Under the pieces are notes generated by a model. The model was given only the letters and a program-made list of their open reading frames with translations, was not told the DNA's origin and searched no databases. Shown here in pieces: positions 1-8,839 of a stretch of DNA of 41,394 bases. Origin of the DNA: an uncultured Woeseiaceae bacterium (GTDB lineage Bacteria; Pseudomonadota; Gammaproteobacteria; Steroidobacterales; Woeseiaceae); NCBI GenBank assembly GCA_905182415.1, contig CAJJBK010000011.1, forward strand, positions 1 through 41,394. The letters run 5' to 3'. Both the position numbers and the translations under genes were made by a program. Numbering within the stretch: the stretch's first letter is position 1; the number at the start of each line of letters is the position of its first letter.

Positions 1-1
1 C

Positions 2-85
2 AAAGCTAAACAGGTTTATGTCTATTTAGCTGGATTTATTAAACGCCCGCAATCTGAACAAATCGGCGTTAAATGGATTGTATAA
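2..85 (+). CDS. C-terminal fragment of an unidentified protein (5' end outside window)
   Basis: An open frame runs from the window edge to a TAA at 83-85 and encodes 27 residues ending in QIGVKWIV. Codon use looks ordinary for the window. The fragment contains a mixed hydrophobic and basic stretch (YLAGFIKRPQ) but no motif I recognise, so no function is proposed. It converges on the minus-strand DUF962 gene with a gap of about 50 bases that holds only A/T-rich sequence and no convincing terminator. It could be a chance open frame, but the clean frame up to the stop at a convergent boundary favours a real gene end. Confidence 0.5.
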   Translation, partial: KAKQVYVYLAGFIKRPQSEQIGVKWIV

Positions 86-135
86 TTATTTTTGTCTTAT
101 TGGTAGATTATTTTTTTATTGATTGAATTTCTTTA

Positions 136-444
136 CTAAAGAATTTTATGCTTACCTTTAAGGATTTCTATAAACATTAAACAATCACCCATAAAACTAT
201 AAATAGGATAATCAAAAGTGGCAGGCTTATTTTCTTCAATAAAGAAATGTCCAATCCATGCAAACCCATAAGCCGAAAGGAATGCAAATAGGAGGTATTT
301 TATTTCGTGACTATAAATTAAGATAGAGATAAATGAAATAAAGAACCAAGCACCGATAAAATGCAGCAGCTTCGTGTATTTATTTTTGTGCTGCTGGATG
401 TAATAAGGATAGAAGTCTTTAAAGTTACTGTATTGCTTTGTCAT
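136..444 (-). CDS. Mpo1-like / DUF962 family membrane protein
   Basis: The 102-residue protein matches the DUF962 (YGL010w/Mpo1-like) family. It has an N-terminal FYPYYIQQHKN block, LHFIGAW, a hydrophobic segment at about 28-60, and the hallmark GHFFIEENKPATFDYPIYS followed by MGD. The conserved histidines and the NKPATF block are typical. Yeast Mpo1 is an iron-dependent dioxygenase acting in 2-hydroxy fatty acid alpha-oxidation at membranes; a similar chemistry here is only inference from family. It lies 21 bases downstream of a small hydrophobic ORF on the same strand and may be cotranscribed with it. No clear Shine-Dalgarno sequence precedes its ATG. Confidence 0.85.
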   Translation of the reverse strand: MTKQYSNFKDFYPYYIQQHKNKYTKLLHFIGAWFFISFISILIYSHEIKYLLFAFLSAYGFAWIGHFFIEENKPATFDYPIYSFMGDCLMFIEILKGKHKIL

Positions 445-465
445 AATTAAGTTTAGTCTTATTAT

Positions 466-651
466 TTAAGTGATATCAAATACTTCTGCAGCATAAAGAA
501 CGAAAAGAACATAAAAGAATACAAATATAATATAAATGTAATTCCATTTGATCTTGGGAGATGTGCTTTTCTTCTGTTGATAAATTCTATGTAAATTTAT
601 AACAAGAAATGGAAAAAATAATATTAACAAAAATAACATAGGTCTAATCAT
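466..651 (-). CDS. small predicted membrane protein, unknown function
   Basis: This 61-residue ORF encodes two hydrophobic helices (about 3-20 and 38-55) joined by a basic, polar loop containing QQKKSTSPK. That layout fits a small inner-membrane hairpin protein with a positively charged cytoplasmic loop. It starts with ATG at 651, has no clear ribosome binding site, and ends 21 bases before the DUF962 gene, suggesting one transcript. I do not recognise a family. In A+T-rich DNA a hydrophobic ORF of this size can occur by chance, so it is a candidate gene, supported mainly by position and the plausible two-helix topology. Confidence 0.45.
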   Translation of the reverse strand: MIRPMLFLLILFFPFLVINLHRIYQQKKSTSPKIKWNYIYIIFVFFYVLFVLYAAEVFDIT

Positions 652-761
652 TATCTATTTATAGCATTTACTGATGTTTTTTTAAAATAAAGAATGCAAT
701 TTTCTCTAGTAAGTATCTATATTATTTATAATTTAAAGACTTTAGTTAAACTTGATATAAT

Positions 762-1742
762 ATGGAGATGATATCTACAAAGATTTTTAGTGTTGCACCC
801 ATGATGGATTGGACGGATACTCATTGTCGGTATTTCATGAGGCTGTTAAATTCAGATATCTTACTCTACACCGAAATGATCACTGCTGATGCATTACTTT
901 TTGGCGATAAAAGCAAGCATCTCAAATACAATGATGAAGAGCATCCAATCGCATTACAGCTTGGTGGTAGTGATCCAGAAAAATTAAGGCAAGCAGCCAT
1001 AATCGCCGCAGATTATGGCTATGATGAAATCAATTTAAATATTGGCTGTCCGAGTGATCGTGTGCAACAAGGATCTTTTGGTGCATGTTTGATGGCTAAA
1101 CCTGAATTGGTGTCCGAGTGTGTTAGTGCAATAATTGATTCAGTAGATATCCCGGTTACTATAAAAACTAGGATCGGTATCGATGATTTGGATAGTTATG
1201 ATTTCTTGCGTCATTTTATCGATAATGTTGTCGAATCTGGCTGTAATAGATTTATTATACATGCAAGAAAGGCTATTTTGTCGGGATTAAGTCCGAAAGA
1301 GAATCGCACTATTCCCCCATTAAACTATGAACGTGTTTATCGCTTAAAATCAGACTATAAACATTTACACATCTCGGTAAATGGAGGTATCAATAGTCTT
1401 GATGACTGTAAGGAGCATTTGGCGTTACTTGATGGAGTGATGATAGGTAGATTTGCCTATCATCAACCATGGTTTCTTTATGAATTGAGAGCTTTAGCTA
1501 ACTCTCGCCAAAATAAACCTCTCACAAGAGAAGATATTGTGGATAAAATGTGCATTTATATTGAATCTCAAATTAAATCAGGAGTTAAATTAAATCATAT
1601 TACTCGTCACATGCTAGGACTTTACTCAGGGCAACCAGGTGCTAGAGCATGGAGAAGATATTTAAGCACTCACGCACATATAGAAGGAGCAGGAATCGAA
1701 GTTTTGCAAAATGCAAAAAACAAACTTCTTCAGGCAGCATAG
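762..1742 (+). CDS. dusA: tRNA-dihydrouridine(20/20a) synthase DusA
   Basis: DusA is an FMN-dependent, NADPH-using enzyme that reduces uridines 20/20a in the tRNA D-loop. The 326-residue protein shows the family order: SVAPMMDWTD near the N-terminus, the TEMITADALL block, HPIALQLGGSDP, and the active-site segment NLNIGCPSDRVQQG (Cys96 is the expected catalytic cysteine) followed by FGACLM. KTRIG, HARKA and NGGI (FMN phosphate region) follow. The DRVQ and FGACLM details favour DusA over DusB or DusC. The start could be ATG 762 or ATG 768; neither has a strong Shine-Dalgarno sequence. The downstream methyltransferase is tightly linked or overlapping. Confidence 0.93.
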   Translation: MEMISTKIFSVAPMMDWTDTHCRYFMRLLNSDILLYTEMITADALLFGDKSKHLKYNDEEHPIALQLGGSDPEKLRQAAIIAADYGYDEINLNIGCPSDRVQQGSFGACLMAKPELVSECVSAIIDSVDIPVTIKTRIGIDDLDSYDFLRHFIDNVVESGCNRFIIHARKAILSGLSPKENRTIPPLNYERVYRLKSDYKHLHISVNGGINSLDDCKEHLALLDGVMIGRFAYHQPWFLYELRALANSRQNKPLTREDIVDKMCIYIESQIKSGVKLNHITRHMLGLYSGQPGARAWRRYLSTHAHIEGAGIEVLQNAKNKLLQAA

Positions 1743-1749
1743 GTTTAAA

Positions 1750-2556
1750 TTGAATATAAAAAAATTATCACTTGCAGATAAAGCCAATATCCATGATTTA
1801 TATGAGCGCTCAGTTCAAAACGTTGAACATGAAATTGAATTTATGCAAGAAACATATCAACAGCTAAAAACAAAGTCAGCGTATTCTTATCGTGAAGATT
1901 TTTGTGGAACTGCAAATTCGTCATATGAATGGATCAAGCAAGGAGATGATTATGATGCTATCGGTGTCGATAATGATGAGTCGGTGCTTTTTTGGGCAAA
2001 AAATAATCGTTTAATGCATCTGCCCGACAAAGAGTTTCAAAGAATTAAAATAATTGAAGCTGACGTAATGACCGTAAAGTCTTTTCCCGTAGATATATTG
2101 TCGGCATTTAACTTTAGTTACTTTGTGTTTGATTCACGCGAACAGCTTTGTCTTTATTTCAAACGATCCTTGGCGACATTAAAATCCGATGGTATTTTCT
2201 TTTTGGATCTATTTGGGGGCCCAGAAGCACACCAAGAATTGATTGAAAAAACGGAACATGATGATTTTACTTATATTTGGCATCAGTCAAAATTTCACCC
2301 ATTATCGAATTTTATAGAATGCTCCATAAGTTATGATTTTCCTGATGGATCGATCATTGAAGATGCGTTTATTTATAAATGGCGACTATGGAGCGCACCG
2401 GAAATTAAAGAATTACTCTTAGAGGCTGGCTTTGAAAGAGTGACTTTTTATTGGGAAGGCGAAGATGATGAGGGCGAGGGTAACGGCGAATTTTTACCAA
2501 ATAACGAGGGAGAGCCTGATTTAGCTTGGATCATATATATTGTCGCTGAAAAATAA
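1750..2556 (+). CDS. class I SAM-dependent methyltransferase, substrate unknown
   Basis: A Rossmann-type methyltransferase is suggested by REDFCGTANSS (motif I variant of the SAM-binding loop), AIGVDNDESVLFWA (acidic residue binding the SAM ribose), ADVM (motif II) and FFLDLFGG (motif IV/V region). It belongs to an uncharacterised gammaproteobacterial group in which ALYE/DLYE-SVQ-V and DFCGTA are conserved. The open frame extends up to ATG 1711 inside dusA, but conserved sequence begins at about KKLSLADKANIHDLY. A TTG at 1750, with AGG six bases upstream and located seven bases after the dusA stop, is the better start (268 residues). Likely cotranscribed with dusA, so an RNA substrate is possible but unproven. 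Confidence 0.8.
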   Translation: MNIKKLSLADKANIHDLYERSVQNVEHEIEFMQETYQQLKTKSAYSYREDFCGTANSSYEWIKQGDDYDAIGVDNDESVLFWAKNNRLMHLPDKEFQRIKIIEADVMTVKSFPVDILSAFNFSYFVFDSREQLCLYFKRSLATLKSDGIFFLDLFGGPEAHQELIEKTEHDDFTYIWHQSKFHPLSNFIECSISYDFPDGSIIEDAFIYKWRLWSAPEIKELLLEAGFERVTFYWEGEDDEGEGNGEFLPNNEGEPDLAWIIYIVAEK

Positions 2557-2559
2557 ATA

Positions 2560-4302
2560 TTAGCTCAAAGCCATCTCGAGCTTTGTAAATTCTTTTTTTA
2601 GAGCAGCCGGCAATCGGTCACCATAGCTTTCTAGATATTCCCCGATTGAATTTATTTCATCACGCCATTCACTATTTTCTACGGAAAGTAATTCTTTTAG
2701 TACTTCGGGTGAAATATCTAAGTCGTTAGTATCGATATCTTTCGAATTGGGCAAGCCTCCTATTGCTGTCTCATTAGTTCCCACGTTATTTTCACAGCGA
2801 TCTATAATCCAGCGAAGTACTCTTAGGTTTTCACCGAAACCCGGCCAGAGAAATTCTCCTGCTTCATTTTGACGAAACCAATTTACATGAAATATTTTCG
2901 GTAGATTATTGGATTTTTTTGAGAATGAAAGCCAGTGATCCCAGTAATCAGCAAAATTATATCCACAGAAAGGTTTCATGGCCATAGGATCTCTTCTGAC
3001 AACACCAACTTCACCTGCTGCTGCTGCCGTTGTCTCTGATGCTACACCTGCACCGATTAGTACGCCATGCTCCCAACTATTTGCCTCATATACCAATGGC
3101 GCTAGTGTTTTTCGTCTTCCGCCAAAAACAATTGCCGAAATAACAACCCCATCTGGAGCTTCGGCAAGTTTTGAGTATGACGGATTATTTGTTGCGGATA
3201 CTGTAAATCTTGAATTAGGATGAGCGGCAGGACCTTTAGGTGCTTCAAATGAATTGCCTCTCCAGTCGGTTACTGGTTCACCTATATCTTTATCCTCCCA
3301 CCACGGTTCATTATCTTTAGTTAGACCTACATTGGTATATATAGTCTTATTTTTAATCATATCAAAGGCATTTTTATTGGTTTTTTCATTGGTACCAGGA
3401 ACGACACCGAAATATCCAGCTTCCGGATTTATGGCGCGCATTTGGCCATTTTTATCAAGATGCAACCACGCAATATCATCACCGAGTGTCCAAACCTTCC
3501 ATCCAGGCTGAGATTTTGGTGGAATAAGCATGGCTAAATTGGTTTTACCGCAAGCTGATGGAAATGCACATGCTAAATAATGAGTTTCACCTTGTGGATT
3601 TTCTATGCCAACAATTAACATATGCTCAGCTAACCATCCTTCTTGCTTAGCCTGCCAACTGGCAATTCTTAATGCATGGCATTTTTTCCCTAAAAGGGCA
3701 TTGCCGCCGTAACCTGAACCGAAACTTTTAATCATTAATTCATCTGGGAAATGCATAATAAGACGATTATTAGGGTCAAGTTGACCTGTAGAATGAAGGC
3801 CTTTTACGAAATTACCTTCTTTTTCGATTCGTTTTAAGGCTTTTGAGCCCATTCGTGTCATTAGCTTCATATTGGCTACTACGTATGCGCTATCAGTAAT
3901 TTCTACACCACATCTGGCATGCGGTGAATCAATTGGACCCATGCAATAAGGAACCACATACATTGTCCTTCCTCGCATGGCACCATCAAAAAGCCGATCA
4001 ATTTTTTGATGTGCTTTGCTAGGCATCATCCAGTTATTATTGGGTCCTGCATCATCTTCATTTTTTGTACAAATAAATGTTAAATGCTCAACTCTCGCAA
4101 CATCTGAAGGGTCTGATCTATGAAGATAACAATCAGGATAATTATCTTGATTGAGTTCATGTAAATCTCCGGATTTATTCATCTCTTTAATCAAATAATT
4201 ATATTCTTCTTCTGATCCATCGCACCAATGTATATTTTCAGGAAGAGTTTGTGATACTGATTTGTCAATCCAGTCTTTTAGAGAAGTTAAAGAAGTGGTC
4301 AT
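2560..4302 (-). CDS. pckG: phosphoenolpyruvate carboxykinase (GTP)
   Basis: PckG catalyses the GTP-dependent interconversion of oxaloacetate and phosphoenolpyruvate, the entry step of gluconeogenesis. The 580-residue protein is close to the GTP-type family length (about 600). It has the P-loop AFPSACGKTNLAM at about 246-258 with the hyper-reactive Cys251, RGRTMYVVPYCMGP near residue 110, GSGYGGNALLGKKCHALRIAS near 195-215, and NPEAGYFGVVPGTN. These distinguish it from the ATP-type enzyme (PckA). A Shine-Dalgarno AGAGG lies four bases before the ATG. The gene stands alone on this strand and converges on the methyltransferase with a 3-base gap. Confidence 0.96.
   Translation of the reverse strand: MTTSLTSLKDWIDKSVSQTLPENIHWCDGSEEEYNYLIKEMNKSGDLHELNQDNYPDCYLHRSDPSDVARVEHLTFICTKNEDDAGPNNNWMMPSKAHQKIDRLFDGAMRGRTMYVVPYCMGPIDSPHARCGVEITDSAYVVANMKLMTRMGSKALKRIEKEGNFVKGLHSTGQLDPNNRLIMHFPDELMIKSFGSGYGGNALLGKKCHALRIASWQAKQEGWLAEHMLIVGIENPQGETHYLACAFPSACGKTNLAMLIPPKSQPGWKVWTLGDDIAWLHLDKNGQMRAINPEAGYFGVVPGTNEKTNKNAFDMIKNKTIYTNVGLTKDNEPWWEDKDIGEPVTDWRGNSFEAPKGPAAHPNSRFTVSATNNPSYSKLAEAPDGVVISAIVFGGRRKTLAPLVYEANSWEHGVLIGAGVASETTAAAAGEVGVVRRDPMAMKPFCGYNFADYWDHWLSFSKKSNNLPKIFHVNWFRQNEAGEFLWPGFGENLRVLRWIIDRCENNVGTNETAIGGLPNSKDIDTNDLDISPEVLKELLSVENSEWRDEINSIGEYLESYGDRLPAALKKEFTKLEMALS
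2566..2599 (+). terminator. possible rho-independent terminator for dusA-methyltransferase
   Basis: On the plus strand a CAAAGC/GCTTTG stem (2566-2571 with 2580-2585, 8-base loop) is followed after seven bases by seven T residues (2593-2599). A competing AGCTC/GAGCT pairing overlaps it. The element lies inside the 3' end of the convergent pckG, so its sequence is also constrained as coding DNA. The stem is short and the T run is displaced, so this is only a candidate. Confidence 0.25.
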
Positions 4303-4490
4303 AAAGCCTCTTATAATCGGAATAAGTGAATATTATTTTTACATATATAGGATTTTAATCTTGGTTTATTATCCATTAAAAGATAAAAACATTATCAATT
4401 GTAGCGTAATATTAGATCTTATTAAACGAATCTGATCATATAAAGTTAATTTATTTATTTATCTTATATCCTCTCTGGTAGAAATTACAT

Positions 4491-6410
4491 ATGGTTAATT
4501 TAACTGAATTCTTTGGGCCACTAAGCCCTTTAGATAAACTACTAAATGGTTTTCAGCCAAGACAAGGTCAGGCTAGCATGGCCGAGGAAGTTGCTTACGC
4601 CATAAAAGAAGATCAGCATCTAGTGGTTGAGGCAGGAACCGGAATAGGAAAAACATTTGCATATTTGGTACCAGCGATGCTCAGTGAACGTAAGGTTATA
4701 ATTTCAACTGGCACAAAAACTCTTCAAGATCAGCTTTATCACAGAGATTTACCATTAATTAGTAAAGCAATTGGCCGGCCTATTTCGACGGCTCTATTGA
4801 AAGGACGGTCAAATTACTTATGTCTCAATAGATTAAATTTAGCATCGAGTAATGATAGGTATATTTCCAGAGATCTTAACTTGGTTAATCAATGGAAACA
4901 TCAAACAATTACCGGAGATAAAACTGAATTATCTGATGTACCTGAAACTTCAATGGTGTGGCCTCTGGTAACTTCAACAATTGATAATTGCTTAGGAAGA
5001 AAATGTTCAGACTATCAAGATTGTCATGTAATGAAAGCAAGAAAGAATGCTCAAGAGTCAGATCTTCTTGTTATTAATCATCATTTATTATTTGCTGATT
5101 TGACTATGAAAGAAGAGGGTTTTGCTGAATTTTTACCAGATGCTAGAGCCATGATATTGGATGAAGCTCATCAAATTCCGGATTTAGCTGCTCAGTTTTT
5201 TGGAGTCAGTATTGGAAATATAGAGCTTGATAGGCTTTGTAATGAATTATTAGTAACTATTATTCCCTTAAATCAACCAATAGTTCTAAAACAAATTGAT
5301 TTACTTAGAAAGGCACTAAGGCAACTTCTATTAGAGGCACCAAAAAAAGAAGGACGTTATGAATTTGCTCAAGTTCAAGCTGAAATCATCACCCCGATAA
5401 AGAATATATGCAATGCATTAAAAAATTTGGGACAAGTATTAGCGCCACTGATAGACGTGACTGAAACGCTTGAAAAAAAGCATGAACTTACGGAATTATA
5501 TTTTAATCGAATATCAAGTATTCTGGATCATGATCTTGGTGATGGCTTACGCTGGGTTGATATTAAATCTCGTAGTTTACGATTGAATCTTACGCCATTA
5601 GACGTGGGTATGAAATTGCGTGAATTATTCTCAGGCTCGAAAAAGTCATGGATATTCACTTCTGCAACCATAGCTATCGGAGAAGACTTCAGTCACTTTA
5701 AAGATAGAATTGGTCTTCCTGGTTCAATGGAAGCTTCTTTTCCAAGTCCTTTTGCGGTAGATGAGAATGCGTTGATTTATTTACCTAAAGATTTACCTGA
5801 ACCATCTAATATAAAATTTACCGAAAAAATGCTTGAAGCGACACAACCACTTTTAAAAGTTGTGTCTGGCGGTGTCTTTTTCCTTTTTACCAGCCATAGT
5901 GCACTCAATAAAGCCAAAGGCTGGTTTAACACAAAACAGAAATTACTAAACGATAGATTATTGCTCGTTCAAGGTGATTCACCTCGTGATGATATGTTAA
6001 AAAAATTTAGAGCAAATGAGAATGCAATATTGCTGGGCACCGGTAGTTTTTGGGAGGGAGTTGATGTTCGAGGTGAAGCTTTGAATATGGTAGTCATTGA
6101 TAAATTACCATTTAAATCTCCTGCCGATCCCTTGATGATGGCTAGATTAGAGTATATCAAAAAAAATGGAGGCAATGGATTCAGTGAGCATCAATTGCCA
6201 ACAGCAGTTTTAGCGTTAAAACAAGGAGTAGGTCGTTTACTGAGAGATGAGGACGATTATGGGTTAGTGGTATTATGTGATCCTCGTATTAAAAATAAAA
6301 ATTACGGTAAGGCTTTCATTAATGGGCTTTTCCCCATGAAATCAACGGATTCATTGTTTGAAGTCAAAAATTTTATAGAAGCACATAAATCAACTAGAAC
6401 TGACAATTAA
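4491..6410 (+). CDS. yoaA: ATP-dependent helicase, YoaA/DinG (XPD-like) family
   Basis: This 639-residue superfamily 2 helicase has Walker A AGTGIGKT at 48-55, STGTKTLQDQL (motif Ia), four cysteines (111, 167, 172, 178) placed to hold the XPD-type [4Fe-4S] cluster, NHHLLFADL, and the DEAH box at 224-227 (LDEAHQ). The C-terminal half carries FTSATI, LLGTGSFWEGVDV and the final QGVGRLLRDEDDYG arginine-finger motif. Length and the adjacency to tsaB match E. coli YoaA (636 residues), a 5'-3' DNA helicase linked to replication-damage repair, better than DinG (about 716). The exact in vivo role is inferred from family. Confidence 0.9.
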   Translation: MVNLTEFFGPLSPLDKLLNGFQPRQGQASMAEEVAYAIKEDQHLVVEAGTGIGKTFAYLVPAMLSERKVIISTGTKTLQDQLYHRDLPLISKAIGRPISTALLKGRSNYLCLNRLNLASSNDRYISRDLNLVNQWKHQTITGDKTELSDVPETSMVWPLVTSTIDNCLGRKCSDYQDCHVMKARKNAQESDLLVINHHLLFADLTMKEEGFAEFLPDARAMILDEAHQIPDLAAQFFGVSIGNIELDRLCNELLVTIIPLNQPIVLKQIDLLRKALRQLLLEAPKKEGRYEFAQVQAEIITPIKNICNALKNLGQVLAPLIDVTETLEKKHELTELYFNRISSILDHDLGDGLRWVDIKSRSLRLNLTPLDVGMKLRELFSGSKKSWIFTSATIAIGEDFSHFKDRIGLPGSMEASFPSPFAVDENALIYLPKDLPEPSNIKFTEKMLEATQPLLKVVSGGVFFLFTSHSALNKAKGWFNTKQKLLNDRLLLVQGDSPRDDMLKKFRANENAILLGTGSFWEGVDVRGEALNMVVIDKLPFKSPADPLMMARLEYIKKNGGNGFSEHQLPTAVLALKQGVGRLLRDEDDYGLVVLCDPRIKNKNYGKAFINGLFPMKSTDSLFEVKNFIEAHKSTRTDN

Positions 6411-6423
6411 GGATTCAATTTTT

Positions 6424-7107
6424 ATGAAATTATTAGCTCTTGATACCTCCTCTGAAGCCTGCTCAGTAGCTATTAGCTCAAAAGGAAAAATATTTGAATC
6501 GCATTTTATCGAAGCAAAAAGTCATACTCGAGTATTATTGCCAGCCATAACGGCAATGCTAGATGTTGCAAGATTAAATATGGATGAGATTGATGCAGTA
6601 GTCTTGGGGATAGGGCCAGGTTCGTTTGTGGGGATGAGAATTGGTGCTTCTGTAGCTCAAGGTTTAGCATTTGCAAGTAATATAAAGATTATTCCAATCT
6701 CATCTATGGAAACAATAGCTCTAGAGGTAATGTTAATTCATAATTTGAGTGAGATTGTTGTCATGCAGAACGCAAGAATGAATGAAGTATATGTTGGAGA
6801 ATATAAAATTTGTGCTGATGGGCTAACTGAAATTATCACACCCGTTAAATTACAGACGATCTCTGAGAGTATAAGTGAATATTCAAATCAGAAAAAAGAT
6901 ATTGTCGGAATTGGTTTCTCAGGACATTACGATAGCATTAAAAATATGCAGTTTAATGTTAAGTTGGAAGAAGGGTTTGGCTACCCTAGAGCAAGTTATT
7001 TACTTAATTTAGCTGAGCAGAAATACCTTATTTCAGATGCAGTAGAGCCTGAAAACCTCACTCTAGACTATATTAGGCAAGAAGTAGCTTCAAAGCCAAA
7101 ATCATAG
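6424..7107 (+). CDS. tsaB: tRNA threonylcarbamoyladenosine biosynthesis protein TsaB
   Basis: TsaB is the ASKHA-fold partner of TsaD and TsaE in making N6-threonylcarbamoyladenosine at position 37 of ANN-decoding tRNAs. The 227-residue protein has the N-terminal LALDTSSEACSVAI, SHTRVLLPAI, VLGIGPGSFVGMRIGASVAQGLAF and NARMNEVYVG blocks of the family. The length matches E. coli YeaZ/TsaB (231). It lacks the HxxxH metal site of TsaD, consistent with its non-catalytic scaffold role. It follows the YoaA-like helicase by 13 bases, a pairing also seen in E. coli. Confidence 0.93.
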   Translation: MKLLALDTSSEACSVAISSKGKIFESHFIEAKSHTRVLLPAITAMLDVARLNMDEIDAVVLGIGPGSFVGMRIGASVAQGLAFASNIKIIPISSMETIALEVMLIHNLSEIVVMQNARMNEVYVGEYKICADGLTEIITPVKLQTISESISEYSNQKKDIVGIGFSGHYDSIKNMQFNVKLEEGFGYPRASYLLNLAEQKYLISDAVEPENLTLDYIRQEVASKPKS

Positions 7108-7165
7108 TGTTCCTTTAATAGATCTATACTTTTCAAGTCTCCTCATAGGTAATATAAAAATTGAT

Positions 7166-8311
7166 ATGAATATAAGAAATCATCCATCGAACCAATTATT
7201 AATTGATTTGATTAACTGTAAATCGATAACCCCTGAAGATGCTGGTTGCCAAGATATAATAAAACAAAGACTACAATCTATTGGTTTTATTTGCGAAGAA
7301 TTAAATTATGGAGAGGTAAAAAATTTGTGGGCTACTATTGGCAATCCTGATGGACCGACACTCTGTTTTGCTGGTCATACGGATGTTGTGCCGCCAGGAC
7401 CACTAAATGAATGGAAATTTGATCCTTTTCAAGCAACTTTTGCCGATAATTCTATCTATGGTCGAGGCGCTGCAGATATGAAATCTGGCTTAGCAGCAAT
7501 GGTAATTGCAGCAGAGCAATTTATAGATAGCGAGCATCATTTCCTTGGTAGATTAGCTTTTTTGATTACCAGTGATGAGGAGGGGCCAGCTGTTAATGGC
7601 ACTTTGATGGTGGTTGAAGAACTTAAAGAAAGAAAGGAAAAAATTGATTGGTGTATTGTTGGTGAGCCTTCTAGTAAAGAATTTCTCGGCGATACGGTAA
7701 GGATCGGTAGACGGGGTTCTTTGACAGGTTACCTGACAGTTAAAGGAGTGCAAGGTCATGTCGCATACCCGCAGCTCGCTAATAATCCAATTCGTTTGGC
7801 CTCGCCATTAATTTCAATGTTATTGAGCGAAACATGGGATAAAGGGAGTGACTTCTTTCCACCAACTAGCTTTGAGATTGTGAATATAATGAGTAATAGT
7901 GATGCTAATAATGTTATCCCAGGAGAAGTAAAAATTATTTTTAATCTTCGTTATAACCCTAATTGGAATTATGAAAAAATTAAATTACATATACTTAATT
8001 TACTGACTTCAGAAAATTTAGATTTTGATTTAACTTGGCGTGAGTCCGGTAAACCTTATTATACAGAACAGGGGTATTTAACTGATATCGTTAAAAAAGT
8101 AATTCTTGATTATTGTGGCACGGAACCATTGCTTTCCACAGACGGCGGTACATCAGACGGAAGGTTTATTGCTTCAATGGGCTGTCAGGTTATTGAATTA
8201 GGTGCTCTTAATGCCACTATTCATAAAGTAAATGAATCTGTCTCTATAGATGGAACACCGGAGTTAAGTAATATTTATCTAAATATTATGAAACGTCTAT
8301 TTATTGGCTAA
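7166..8311 (+). CDS. dapE: succinyl-diaminopimelate desuccinylase
   Basis: DapE, a di-zinc M20 peptidase-family enzyme, hydrolyses N-succinyl-LL-diaminopimelate in lysine and meso-DAP synthesis, so it feeds peptidoglycan assembly. The 381-residue protein shows AGHTDVVPPG (His71), GRGAADMKSG (Asp104), TSDEEGPA (Glu138/139), VGEPSS, RRGSLTG, GHVAYPQLANNP (dimerisation domain His), STDGGTSDGRF and NATIHKVNE (final zinc-ligand His). Everything needed for activity is visible. The last 15 bases overlap the convergent dsbB gene. E. coli also has dapE beside yffB, and the ArsC-like gene is nearby here too. Confidence 0.96.
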   Translation: MNIRNHPSNQLLIDLINCKSITPEDAGCQDIIKQRLQSIGFICEELNYGEVKNLWATIGNPDGPTLCFAGHTDVVPPGPLNEWKFDPFQATFADNSIYGRGAADMKSGLAAMVIAAEQFIDSEHHFLGRLAFLITSDEEGPAVNGTLMVVEELKERKEKIDWCIVGEPSSKEFLGDTVRIGRRGSLTGYLTVKGVQGHVAYPQLANNPIRLASPLISMLLSETWDKGSDFFPPTSFEIVNIMSNSDANNVIPGEVKIIFNLRYNPNWNYEKIKLHILNLLTSENLDFDLTWRESGKPYYTEQGYLTDIVKKVILDYCGTEPLLSTDGGTSDGRFIASMGCQVIELGALNATIHKVNESVSIDGTPELSNIYLNIMKRLFIG

Positions 8312-8794
8312 TTTAAGTCCTGCAAAAATATTTAATGCGGCTAAACCAAGGCAGCAAATAACTACCCACGTGGGCATAGAGAGCATCATAAAGCTCCAAT
8401 CAGTCGATGCGCACTCACCAGAACCGCTAAATATTAATAAAAGAGCGTCACCTAAAGGAAAATTACCCACGAGATAATCAAAACCTGGTCCACAACTTGG
8501 TACCTTATCTATAGGAAGGTTTTGAAGGTAGACGTGCCATCCAGCTACACCAACACCTGCTATAGAAGTGATAAATATTAAAGTGGTATAGATATAGTGT
8601 TTTAAATTATTTGGATTATGCAGGGCAGCCAAGAGAAATAATATTCCAGTAAATGTCACTGCAATTCTCTGCAGCACACATAAAGGGCAAGGGGTGAGTA
8701 ACAGTTGGTATTCAGCGTACAACGCATAACCCATCATGGCTACACAAGATAAAAATCCTATGAGATATAATTTTCGTATTGATATATTTTGCAT
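8297..8794 (-). CDS. dsbB: disulfide bond formation protein B
   Basis: DsbB is the inner-membrane quinone reductase that reoxidises periplasmic DsbA. The 165-residue protein has four hydrophobic segments (about 10-28, 43-60, 68-86, 140-160). The first periplasmic loop carries the CxxC pair Cys36/Cys39 in PCPLCVLQRI. The second loop carries Cys101 and Cys128, the second redox pair, so both disulfides are intact. The C-terminus overlaps the 3' end of dapE on the other strand by 15 bases. It is the last gene of the minus-strand run map-glnD-ArsC-like-dsbB. No dsbA is in the window. Confidence 0.95.
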   Translation of the reverse strand: MQNISIRKLYLIGFLSCVAMMGYALYAEYQLLLTPCPLCVLQRIAVTFTGILFLLAALHNPNNLKHYIYTTLIFITSIAGVGVAGWHVYLQNLPIDKVPSCGPGFDYLVGNFPLGDALLLIFSGSGECASTDWSFMMLSMPTWVVICCLGLAALNIFAGLKLANK

Positions 8795-8839
8795 AAGAAA
8801 GATATTGTAAATGATTTTTTAGAGAAATTAGAAAAATTT

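Noticed and set aside
126-146. TTCTTT/AAAGAA hairpin as terminator between the first gene fragment and the DUF962 gene
   Set aside because: The stem is only six mostly A/T pairs, has no following T run and overlaps the DUF962 stop codon.
2978-3511. Plus-strand ORFs opposite pckG
   Set aside because: They overlap the catalytic core of pckG and show no recognisable domain; their composition follows the opposite strand.
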